A DNA stretch of 5,338 nt from Acholeplasmataceae bacterium (GTDB lineage: Bacteria; Bacillota_I; Bacilli_A; Izemoplasmatales; Hujiaoplasmataceae): assembly GCA_012515085.1 (NCBI GenBank), contig JAAYZB010000146.1:1-5338 (forward strand), given 5' to 3'. This document shows positions 1 to 5,338 of this stretch, in pieces (the stretch's first letter is position 1; the number at the start of each line of letters is the position of its first letter). Below the pieces are notes generated by a model, which was not told the DNA's origin, did no database searches, and was given only the letters and a program-made list of their open reading frames with translations. The translations under genes were made by a program, and so were the position numbers.

Positions 1-216
1 GGCTATAAATCGCAGCGAAAGAAACAGTTAGAGATTTTGGCAACCAAAACCGCGAAAGAAGTTGCCAAATCGAAAGTATCGGCGAGACTAGGCAAAATGA
101 ACGCTTATGAACGCCGGGTGATCCATACGAAATTGTCCGATTGGCGCGATGTGACGACCGAGTCGGAAGGCGAAGAGCCAAATCGATATGTCGTTATCAA
201 ACCAAAGCAGAAATAG
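1..216 (+). CDS. jag: Jag/KhpB RNA-binding protein, C-terminal R3H domain (5' partial)
   Basis: The open frame enters from the left edge and ends at TAG 214-216, leaving 71 residues. They read as the R3H domain that closes Jag (KhpB, SpoIIIJ-associated protein). An early GYKSQRKKQLE helix corresponds to the family's GYR-x-RR segment. It is followed by MNAYERRVIH, with the R-x3-H pair at R38 and H42 of the fragment, and then by the SEGEEPNRYVVI block, which is nearly invariant in Jag. The family normally carries an N-terminal Jag domain and a KH domain before this point; both lie outside the window. Known family role: a cytoplasmic RNA-binding protein, partner of KhpA, that affects cell elongation and division in Gram-positive cocci. 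It is often encoded next to yidC. The stop lies 2 nt before the pth ATG, so the two are probably cotranscribed and perhaps translationally coupled. The fragment contains no frameshift. Confidence 0.88.
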   Translation, partial: GYKSQRKKQLEILATKTAKEVAKSKVSARLGKMNAYERRVIHTKLSDWRDVTTESEGEEPNRYVVIKPKQK

Positions 217-218
217 TC

Positions 219-785
219 ATGAATAAATTAGTGGTCGGGTTGGGAAACCCCGGGCGGAAATATAGCAAATCTAAACACAATATCGGCTACATGTGTGTCG
301 ATGCTTTCGCCCAGATGAAAAAGTTGAAATTCGCCAAAGAAAGCAAATTTTTCGGTGAGATCGCCATTCTTGGCCACGCATTGTTTTTGAAACCGAAGAC
401 CTTTATGAATCTATCCGGGAATTCGGTCAAAGCAGTGAGTGATTTCTTTAAGATCGATCCCGCTCATATTTTGGTGATTTCTGATGACATCGATTTGCCG
501 ATGAGAAAACTTCGGCTCCGAGAAAAAGGCGGATCAGGCGGACACAACGGTTTGAAATCGATCATTTCTCAACTTGGAACGGATACGTTCAAACGTTGCC
601 GAATCGGAATTGATCGGGATTTGGACATGGATCCGAAAGAACACGTTCTCTCTGATTTTTCCAAAAAAGAGATAAAAGAATTGGAAACCGTGTTTTCATT
701 GACCAACCAAATAGTTGATGATTTTATTTCCGATGTGGATTTTGATTTGACTATGAATCGCTTTAATGGGTCGCTCGAAACTTGA
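219..785 (+). CDS. pth: Peptidyl-tRNA hydrolase (Pth)
   Basis: A complete 188-residue protein, the usual length for bacterial Pth. It hydrolyses the ester bond of peptidyl-tRNAs dropped by stalled ribosomes, recycling tRNA in the cytoplasm. All signatures are in order: GLGNPG (residues 7-12) with N10, catalytic H20 in KHNIGY, KPKTFMNLSG (58-67) with N64, the DDIDLP segment with D89 (equivalent to E. coli D93), GGSGGHNGLKSI (104-115) with N110, and CRIGIDR. ATG 219 is chosen because the conserved N-terminus begins there (MNKLVVGLGNPG). A TTG 78 nt upstream in frame would add a non-homologous extension inside jag. There is no clear Shine-Dalgarno before ATG 219, which fits coupling to jag, whose stop is 2 nt away. 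One oddity: the usual Gly after DLP-x is Arg (R96), and the residue before D89 is Ser rather than the common Tyr or His. The stop codon lies inside the terminator hairpin. Confidence 0.97.
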   Translation: MNKLVVGLGNPGRKYSKSKHNIGYMCVDAFAQMKKLKFAKESKFFGEIAILGHALFLKPKTFMNLSGNSVKAVSDFFKIDPAHILVISDDIDLPMRKLRLREKGGSGGHNGLKSIISQLGTDTFKRCRIGIDRDLDMDPKEHVLSDFSKKEIKELETVFSLTNQIVDDFISDVDFDLTMNRFNGSLET

Positions 786-797
786 GCGATCTTTTTT
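769..797 (+). terminator. Intrinsic terminator overlapping the pth stop codon
   Basis: GGTCGCTC (769-776) pairs with GAGCGATC (784-791) over 8 bp, one of them a G-U, around a 7-nt GAAACTT loop. Six T follow at 792-797. This is a textbook rho-independent terminator. The pth TGA (783-785) straddles the loop and the 3' arm, so the last codons of pth form the 5' arm. It should end the jag-pth transcript and separate it from the SDR gene. Confidence 0.85.
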
Positions 798-804
798 CTC
801 GCGG

Positions 805-853
805 AATTCACTGAATTTAAAATTAGAACGTGATATAATAATACTAAATTCAG
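805..853. repeat. AATTCA half-site repeats framing the SDR promoter (candidate operator)
   Basis: AATTCA-C-TGAATT (805-817) is a perfect 13-bp dyad overlapping the -35 region. A third copy of the half-site, TAAATTCAG (845-853), lies at the predicted start site and is the exact reverse complement of CTGAATTTA (811-819), 25 nt away. The centres of this 9-bp pair are about 34 bp apart, close to three helical turns, and flank the -10. The arrangement is what a dimeric repressor site with a secondary half-site would look like. No regulator gene is in the window, and the A/T-rich arms could in part be chance. Confidence 0.4.
811..839 (+). promoter_or_regulatory. Extended -10 promoter of the SDR gene
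   Basis: A perfect TATAAT at 834-839 is preceded by TG at 831-832 (TGATATAAT), an extended -10 element for a housekeeping sigma-70/SigA factor. With a 17-nt spacer the -35 hexamer would be CTGAAT (811-816), which keeps only the TGA core, so the promoter probably relies on the extended -10. Transcription would start near 845-847, giving a leader of roughly 28 nt before the SDR start codon. It lies just after the pth terminator, which supports an independent transcript. The -35 region and the start site are both covered by AATTCA-type repeats. Confidence 0.72.
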
Positions 854-862
854 CAATCAAAC

Positions 863-869
863 AAGGGAG
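863..869 (+). promoter_or_regulatory. Ribosome binding site of the SDR gene
   Basis: AAGGGAG ends 4 nt before ATG 874. It is the only purine-rich Shine-Dalgarno-like sequence near the point where the SDR homology begins, and it fixes that start over an in-frame ATG at 766 that lies inside pth and upstream of the promoter. Confidence 0.75.
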
Positions 870-873
870 AACC

Positions 874-1644
874 ATGGGAAAATTTGAGCCAAACACCTAT
901 GCGATCATTACCGGTGCGTCTAGCGGAATTGGACGAGAAATTGCCCAGGAGCTGGCGAAGAAGCAACTTAATTTGATTTTAGTTGCCAGACGCCGTGATC
1001 GACTTGAAGCGTTGAAAAAGAAACTGGAAACGGAATATTCGATCAAAGTTATCGTAAAAGATGTCGATTTATCCGTGATGGAAAATTGTGTTCGTTTGCA
1101 TGCGGAAACAATTGATTATCACCCCATTATCGTCATTAATAACGCCGGATTTGGTCAGATTGGACCGTTTGATGAAGGGTCGCTTGTGAAAGAGCAAGCC
1201 ATGATCGCGGTGAATATATCCGCGGTGCATTTACTGACAAGACTGTTTGTGGACACTCTTTCAGAAGGAATCATTTTGAATGTGTCCAGCATGGCCGGAT
1301 TCTTACCGACTCCGTTAATGGCTACGTATGCCGCTTCCAAGGCGTTTGTCGTCAATTTCAGTCGAGCGATCGACTTTGAAATGCGGCGAGAGAAGCGCCG
1401 GATTCGGGTGTTGTCTCTTTGCCCTGGGCCGGTGAAAACTGAATTTGGTTTAGTCGCACACGGTCGTGAAACAGGCCGAGGGATCGATGCATCTCGCGCA
1501 GCTAAAATTGCGGTGAGAGGGATCGAAAAAGAAAAAGCGCTGATTATTCCTGGCATCCAAATGAAAGTGGTTCATTTCTTCTTACGATTATTACCGACTC
1601 GATGGATTTTGACTTTCGCTTATCGACTTCAAAAGAACAAATAG
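874..1644 (+). CDS. Classical short-chain dehydrogenase/reductase (SDR), NADP(H)-type
   Basis: A complete 256-residue single-domain Rossmann protein, the standard length of classical SDRs. Features in order: cofactor-binding TGASSGIG (13-20), ARR after beta-2 (R39/R40 suggest NADP(H) rather than NAD(H)), NNAG (89-92), catalytic N114, S139 in NVSSMAG, Y152 and K156 in YAASK, and CPGPVKTEF (183-191). All four catalytic residues are present, so the enzyme should be active, interconverting a carbonyl and an alcohol. The C-terminal 25 or so residues are hydrophobic and basic (FFLRLLPTRW), as in the DltE/COG0300-like group, and could form a membrane-peripheral helix. There is no signal peptide. The substrate cannot be told from sequence; a ketoacyl or similar carbonyl compound is only a guess. 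The start is set by the AAGGGAG site and by homology beginning just after it. The gene has its own promoter after the pth terminator and no terminator before mfd, so read-through into mfd is likely. Confidence 0.93.
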   Translation: MGKFEPNTYAIITGASSGIGREIAQELAKKQLNLILVARRRDRLEALKKKLETEYSIKVIVKDVDLSVMENCVRLHAETIDYHPIIVINNAGFGQIGPFDEGSLVKEQAMIAVNISAVHLLTRLFVDTLSEGIILNVSSMAGFLPTPLMATYAASKAFVVNFSRAIDFEMRREKRRIRVLSLCPGPVKTEFGLVAHGRETGRGIDASRAAKIAVRGIEKEKALIIPGIQMKVVHFFLRLLPTRWILTFAYRLQKNK

Positions 1645-1700
1645 ACAATCATTTGTTCAAAAACAAAATGTAACACCCCCGGCGAGTTGTGAGACTCGCT
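1635..1700 (+). other. Hairpin-rich leader between the SDR gene and mfd
   Basis: Three inverted repeats occupy the SDR-mfd gap. Hairpin A is a perfect 8-bp pair, GAACAAAT (1635-1642) with ATTTGTTC (1651-1658), and includes the SDR stop codon. Hairpin B pairs CATTTGTT (1650-1657) with AACAAAATG (1662-1670) with one bulged A. It reuses the 3' arm of A, so A and B exclude each other. Hairpin C is GCGAGT (1682-1687) with ACTCGC (1694-1699), extendable by a G-U pair. None has a T-tract on the + side, so I do not call a terminator. In the minus direction hairpin A is followed by only four T. I see no convincing promoter here. Confidence 0.5.
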
Positions 1701-1710
1701 AAAAGCACGT

Positions 1711-1717
1711 GAGGTGG
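1711..1717 (+). promoter_or_regulatory. Ribosome binding site of mfd
   Basis: GAGGTGG is a strong Shine-Dalgarno, with GAGG ending 6 nt before ATG 1721. It decides the start: an in-frame GTG at 1709 would place the ribosome binding site inside the coding region and add only four residues. Confidence 0.85.
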
Positions 1718-1720
1718 CCT

Positions 1721-4700
1721 ATGAAAAAAGCATTAGCGCATCTACTAAAAAAATCAGAAATCAATGACTTCGTTACTGCGGTTGACAGTGGTTTAAAATC
1801 CATACATATTCAAAATACAAACGAAGAGAACGGACTGGTATTGGCGCTGCTTTTAACTCATAAAAAAGAACGTCCTTTGGTGTTGGTAGCACCAAATTTA
1901 TATCATGCACAACTGCTGTATGACAAACTCAGTCTTGTCTTTAAAAAGTGTGAAGTTTGTTTCTTTCCGCAAGATGAATTTGTCACAACGGAAATGTTGG
2001 TATCCTCGTGGGAGTTTCGAATCGAGCGCATTCACACATTGATTACACTGGTGGAAAAAAAGCCCATGATATTGGTCACTCATCTTCCGGGTTTTTTAAA
2101 GCCATTAAGATTGGTAAACGACTGGAAAAAGGCCAAAATCAGCCTTTTTACAAATGATAAGATTCAAATGGATATGTTGGTAAAACGGTTGGTTGAGTTT
2201 GGCTATTCTCGAGAGTATACCGTTGAAAAAATGGGAGATTTTAGTGTACGTGGAGGCATTGTCGATATCTTCCCTATGGGAGAGGCGCAACCCATTCGCT
2301 GTGATATGTTTGATGAGGATATTGACACAATCAAGACGTTTGATGTGGAGACGCAACGCTCAATAAAACACATCGATAATTTCGATATATACCCAATGAC
2401 TGAATTTTTTTATGACGATTTTGAGTTGAATCATATTGAATCCGTGGTTCAACAAAAAATCGACTCGTTAACCATATCGGAGGCAGCAAAAAACCAAATT
2501 TTCCAAGATCTTGATTCGCTTGCGAACCGGGAAAATTTAGATCGTTTGAACCGATATCTTTCTTTTCTTCCGGGGGAGCACAGCAGATTATTGGATTTTC
2601 TACCCGAAGCAGTGGTACTTTATTTTGATCACGAGCGCCTGATCGACCAATACAAACTGTTAGTCCATGATCTTTCAGAGTGGACCATGGAGTCCGGGGA
2701 TTATGCCAAACTGGGATTCACATTTTTCTCTTCTTTGGAGAGTTTGTTACCGAAGCAACAGATCCATTTCGATTATTTTTACTGTGAGTCAACCACAAAA
2801 TATGACAAAACACTTCATCTTTTTGGTGAAGACCCTTTGCGTTTTAACGGTAATTTACCCCTTTTTATCCATGAAATCAAACATTTATACCGGGATACAA
2901 CAATTTTAGTAGCGACAGCAACAAAAAAATCAATGGATCAACTGATTGAAGTATTTAATGATAATGTTCTTCCGTTTCGCTTGCTTCAATCAAGTGATGA
3001 ACTGGAAAAAGGGATAATCAATCTGATCATTTCCGACGAGTACTTTGACTTTTATACATCAACAGGCGATTTGATTGTCATCACGGATGCGGCTTTTCAA
3101 AAAAAAGCCATATCGAAACGAAAAGGGCAATATGTGTCTGTTTATGAGAACAGCAAACGCTTGACCGCGATCAGTGATTTGAAACATGGGGATTATGTTG
3201 TTCACTATGATTATGGGATCGGTCGTTTTCTGGATATTAAAACGGTTGAACTAGGAAATACCAAAAACGATTATATCCATTTGGAATATCGCGATGGCGA
3301 CAAACTTTATATTCCGTTGGAAGCGATCTCACAAATACAGAAATATGCCGGAAGTGAAGGGTTTCTTCCCCGGCTCAGCAAATTGGGTGGAACGGACTGG
3401 GATCGAACCAAAGCAAGGGTACGTGCCAAAGTCAAAGACTTGGCTGACCGCTTGATCAAACTCTATAGCCAACGGGAAAAAGCCTCTGGTTTCGCTTATC
3501 AACCCTATCTCGATATGGAAAATGAATTGGCAGCCGATTTTCCTTATGAAGAAACTGTTGATCAAGCACGCGCCATCCAAGAAATACTGGCGGATATGGA
3601 ACTCCCGCGGCCAATGGACCGCTTGCTCTGCGGGGATGTCGGTTTCGGTAAAACGGAAGTGGCACTCCGAGCGGCTTTTCGCGCGGTACTAAACGAAAAA
3701 CAAGTAGCTTATTTGGCGCCGACTACCGTGTTGTCGCGGCAGCATTACCTTACGTTTACCGACCGATTAGCTAAATTTGGAGTAGAAGTAGCGCTATTGA
3801 ACCGCTTTGTCTCCAGAAAGCAACAACAACACTTGCTAGAACGGTTAAAAAACGGGACCATCGATATATTGATCGGCACACATCGCATTTTGAGCAAAGA
3901 TGTCACATTTCGAGATTTGGGATTATTGATTGTCGATGAGGAACAACGCTTCGGTGTTGAGCACAAAGAACGAATCAAAGAACTGAAAGTCAACGTGGAT
4001 GTCTTGTCGTTATCGGCAACACCGATTCCAAGGACGATGCAGATGGCGATCATGGGAGTCAAAAGCATGAGTCTTTTAGAAACCGCACCCGAAAATCGCT
4101 ATCCCATCCAGACGTATGTATTGGAACAAAACGATCACATCATCAAAGATGCTATTGAACGCGAGTTGGCAAGAAAAGGACAAGTGTTCTATTTGTATAA
4201 TCGTATCGACGACATTGATACCATCGCCCGAAAAATCCAATATCTGGTTCCAGACGCTCGCATTGAGATCGCTCATGGTCAAATGTCAAAAACCGCATTG
4301 GAATCTGTCATTGAAGCATTTATCGATCAAAAACTGGATGTTTTAATCTCCACAACGATCATTGAAACTGGTATCGATATTCCGAACGCCAATACATTGA
4401 TCATTCACGAAGCGGATAAATTAGGATTGGCACAACTCTATCAAATTCGCGGGCGTGTCGGTCGCAGTGATCGGATCGCGTACGCGTTTCTGATGTATAA
4501 AAAGCACAAACAATTGACCGAAGATGCCGAAAAACGTTTAAAAGTCATCAAAGAATTTACCGAACTGGGTAGTGGATTTAAAATTGCTATCCGAGATTTA
4601 TCGATCCGCGGGGCGGGAGACGTTCTCGGCAGTGAACAGTCTGGATTCATCGACTCTGTGGGAATTGACCTTTATTTGAAAATATTGGAAGAAGAAATCC

Positions 4701-5203
4701 GCGATCAACAAGGGACCCCCGTTGAAAAAGAAACCTTGCCTCCGGTCAAAGCAACCGTGTCGCGTTACATCGATGAAACCTATATTGAAGATGACTTTGT
4801 CAAGATCGAGATGCACAAGAAGATCGATCGCATTCAAACGACTGCGGAGATCAACGAACTGTTGAATGAATTTAAAGATCGATTTGGACGATATGAACCG
4901 GAATTGGAAATATACATGATGGAACGATTGTTTGAAAAATTATCCGAAAAAATCCAAGCCGAAAAAATCATGGAACGCAAAACCAACGTCACATTGATTT
5001 TGAGCGAGGAGATCACCCAAAGGATTGCCGGGGACCAATTGTTTTCAACGGGAATCCAATTATCAAAGTTTATTCGTTTCGCTTTGAAGAACAACAAGAT
5101 CCACATCATTCTTGATACCATCGGCTTAGATCGACACTGGTTATTTACAATGGTGTCCTTTCTCGAAGCACTGACCCGAGAAAAAAACCTCTATAAGAAA
5201 TGA
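1721..5203 (+). CDS. mfd: Transcription-repair coupling factor Mfd
   Basis: A complete 1160-residue protein, close to the usual 1150-1180. Mfd is a DNA translocase that pushes stalled RNA polymerase off DNA and recruits UvrA for nucleotide excision repair. The N-terminal UvrB-like module (about 1-310) includes FSVRGGIVDIFP (near 175) and, as in other Mfd proteins, lacks a working Walker A. The RNA polymerase-interaction domain (CarD-like) begins near 486 (LKHGDYVVHYDYGIGRF). The superfamily 2 translocase follows: Walker A GDVGFGKT (638-645, K644), DEEQ (739-742), SATPIPRT (from 765), HGQM, TTIIETGID, and QIRGRVGR (908-915). The TRG motif after it keeps R963 and Q973, aligned with E. coli R953 and Q963. 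The C-terminal domain (about 1010-1150) matches the autoinhibitory D7 region. All ATPase motifs are intact, so the protein should work. It starts at ATG 1721 after GAGGTGG. It lies 76 nt after the SDR gene with no terminator between them, and ends in its own terminator. The first third looks more A/T-rich than the rest. Confidence 0.98.
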   Translation: MKKALAHLLKKSEINDFVTAVDSGLKSIHIQNTNEENGLVLALLLTHKKERPLVLVAPNLYHAQLLYDKLSLVFKKCEVCFFPQDEFVTTEMLVSSWEFRIERIHTLITLVEKKPMILVTHLPGFLKPLRLVNDWKKAKISLFTNDKIQMDMLVKRLVEFGYSREYTVEKMGDFSVRGGIVDIFPMGEAQPIRCDMFDEDIDTIKTFDVETQRSIKHIDNFDIYPMTEFFYDDFELNHIESVVQQKIDSLTISEAAKNQIFQDLDSLANRENLDRLNRYLSFLPGEHSRLLDFLPEAVVLYFDHERLIDQYKLLVHDLSEWTMESGDYAKLGFTFFSSLESLLPKQQIHFDYFYCESTTKYDKTLHLFGEDPLRFNGNLPLFIHEIKHLYRDTTILVATATKKSMDQLIEVFNDNVLPFRLLQSSDELEKGIINLIISDEYFDFYTSTGDLIVITDAAFQKKAISKRKGQYVSVYENSKRLTAISDLKHGDYVVHYDYGIGRFLDIKTVELGNTKNDYIHLEYRDGDKLYIPLEAISQIQKYAGSEGFLPRLSKLGGTDWDRTKARVRAKVKDLADRLIKLYSQREKASGFAYQPYLDMENELAADFPYEETVDQARAIQEILADMELPRPMDRLLCGDVGFGKTEVALRAAFRAVLNEKQVAYLAPTTVLSRQHYLTFTDRLAKFGVEVALLNRFVSRKQQQHLLERLKNGTIDILIGTHRILSKDVTFRDLGLLIVDEEQRFGVEHKERIKELKVNVDVLSLSATPIPRTMQMAIMGVKSMSLLETAPENRYPIQTYVLEQNDHIIKDAIERELARKGQVFYLYNRIDDIDTIARKIQYLVPDARIEIAHGQMSKTALESVIEAFIDQKLDVLISTTIIETGIDIPNANTLIIHEADKLGLAQLYQIRGRVGRSDRIAYAFLMYKKHKQLTEDAEKRLKVIKEFTELGSGFKIAIRDLSIRGAGDVLGSEQSGFIDSVGIDLYLKILEEEIRDQQGTPVEKETLPPVKATVSRYIDETYIEDDFVKIEMHKKIDRIQTTAEINELLNEFKDRFGRYEPELEIYMMERLFEKLSEKIQAEKIMERKTNVTLILSEEITQRIAGDQLFSTGIQLSKFIRFALKNNKIHIILDTIGLDRHWLFTMVSFLEALTREKNLYKK

Positions 5204-5236
5204 AAAAAGCGGGCGCTACCGCTTTTTTTCTTTTTT
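5203..5236 (+). terminator. Intrinsic terminator of mfd
   Basis: AAAAAAGCGG (5203-5212) pairs with CCGCTTTTTT (5219-5228) around a GCGCTA loop. A long T-rich tract runs to 5236, broken by a single C at 5230. The first A of the stem is the last base of the mfd stop codon. The A-tract on the left side means it could also stop transcripts coming from the right. Confidence 0.93.
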
Positions 5237-5238
5237 CT

Positions 5239-5292
5239 CAACTCAGACACCAATGAATGAATAAAACGAGCAAATACGCCAAATTTGAGTTG
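5239..5292. repeat. Inverted repeat CAACTCA / TGAGTTG in the mfd downstream gap
   Basis: CAACTCA (5239-5245), just after the mfd terminator tract, is the exact reverse complement of TGAGTTG (5286-5292), which overlaps the predicted -35 of the downstream promoter. The 40 nt between the arms contain nothing I recognise. The function is unknown, and a 7-bp match at this distance may be chance. Confidence 0.3.
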
Positions 5293-5318
5293 TAATTTAT
5301 ATATAAATATTATATAAT
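5290..5318 (+). promoter_or_regulatory. Promoter for a gene beyond the right edge
   Basis: TTGTAA (5290-5295) and a perfect TATAAT (5313-5318) are separated by 17 nt, the optimal spacing for a housekeeping sigma factor. Transcription would begin near 5325. AAAGG at 5328-5332 may be leader or part of a ribosome binding site, but no start codon follows before the window ends. Because the region is wholly A/T, alternative -10 matches exist nearby and some similarity could be compositional. The placement after the mfd terminator supports a new transcription unit. Confidence 0.6.
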
Positions 5319-5330
5319 ATTATATATAAA
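5296..5330. repeat. All-A/T near-perfect palindrome over the downstream promoter
   Basis: The arm at 5296-5312 (TTTATATATAAATATTA) is the reverse complement of 5315-5330 (TAATATTATATATAAA) apart from one extra A, with only two bases between them. It sits within 38 consecutive A/T bases (5293-5330). The -10 TATAAT covers its centre. It may be an easily melted promoter, a protein-binding dyad or a site for hairpin or cruciform formation. Confidence 0.6.
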
Positions 5331-5338
5331 GGTCACAA

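Noticed and set aside
141..218. Possible 26-residue N-terminal extension of pth from a TTG at 141.
   Set aside because: It lies entirely inside jag in another frame, has no family similarity, and Pth proteins begin right at the MNKLVVGLGNPG segment encoded from 219.
766..873. In-frame ATG at 766 extending the SDR protein by 36 residues.
   Set aside because: It lies within the pth terminator and upstream of the TATAAT at 834-839. Homology and the AAGGGAG site both support ATG 874.
1155..1556. 133-codon open frame on the minus strand within the SDR gene.
   Set aside because: It is the antisense shadow of a clearly conserved coding region, with no recognisable domain.
1609..1637. TTGACT at 1609-1614 as the -35 of an mfd promoter.
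   Set aside because: At 17-nt spacing the -10 would be AAAGAA, with no TATAAT-like sequence at acceptable distance.
1682..1717. GCGAGT/ACTCGC hairpin as a terminator between the SDR gene and mfd.
   Set aside because: It is followed by AAAAGCACG on the + strand and by C/G-rich sequence on the other, so there is no T-tract in either direction.
1709..1720. GTG at 1709 as the mfd start.
   Set aside because: It overlaps the GAGGTGG Shine-Dalgarno that serves ATG 1721 and has no ribosome binding site of its own.
1..5338. A previously undescribed multi-gene system such as a defence island, mobile element, CRISPR array or RNA gene.
   Set aside because: All coding space is taken by jag, pth, an SDR gene and mfd. 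The gaps are short and contain only promoters, terminators and small inverted repeats.

Overview
The window is an ordinary stretch of bacterial chromosome, with all genes on the + strand. It holds the 3' end of jag/khpB, complete pth (peptidyl-tRNA hydrolase), a complete short-chain dehydrogenase/reductase (SDR) gene, complete mfd (transcription-repair coupling factor), and a downstream intergenic region with a promoter pointing out of the window. The composition is moderately low in GC, and TGA is used as a stop (pth, mfd) while TGG encodes Trp, so this is the standard bacterial code. Pairing pth with mfd is typical of Bacillota, and the DEEQ helicase box in Mfd is of the type I recall from that group. 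I infer Bacillota or a TGA-stop relative of the Mollicutes (Acholeplasma/Izemoplasma-like), and cannot go further.

Layout. Positions 1-216 are the C-terminal R3H domain of Jag, running 2 nt short of the pth start (219-785). A strong intrinsic terminator (769-797) overlaps the pth stop codon. The 88-nt pth-SDR gap carries an extended -10 promoter (TATAAT at 834-839), framed by repeated AATTCA half-sites that look like an operator. The SDR gene (874-1644) is followed by a 76-nt leader with three small hairpins and a good Shine-Dalgarno for mfd (1721-5203). mfd ends in a strong terminator (5203-5236). The last 100 nt are non-coding and end in a 38-nt run of pure A/T that is almost a perfect palindrome and contains a well-formed promoter for a gene beyond the window.

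How the genes relate. Jag (RNA binding, envelope and division control), Pth (recycling of peptidyl-tRNA) and Mfd (removal of stalled RNA polymerase and recruitment of UvrA) are separate housekeeping functions. The SDR sits between pth and mfd with its own promoter and does not obviously belong to their pathways. No terminator is visible between the SDR and mfd, so mfd is probably read at least partly from the SDR promoter.

I found no sign of a novel multi-gene system, mobile element, CRISPR array or RNA gene. The observations worth a look are regulatory: the dyad around the SDR promoter, the competing hairpins before mfd, and the all-A/T palindrome at the end.
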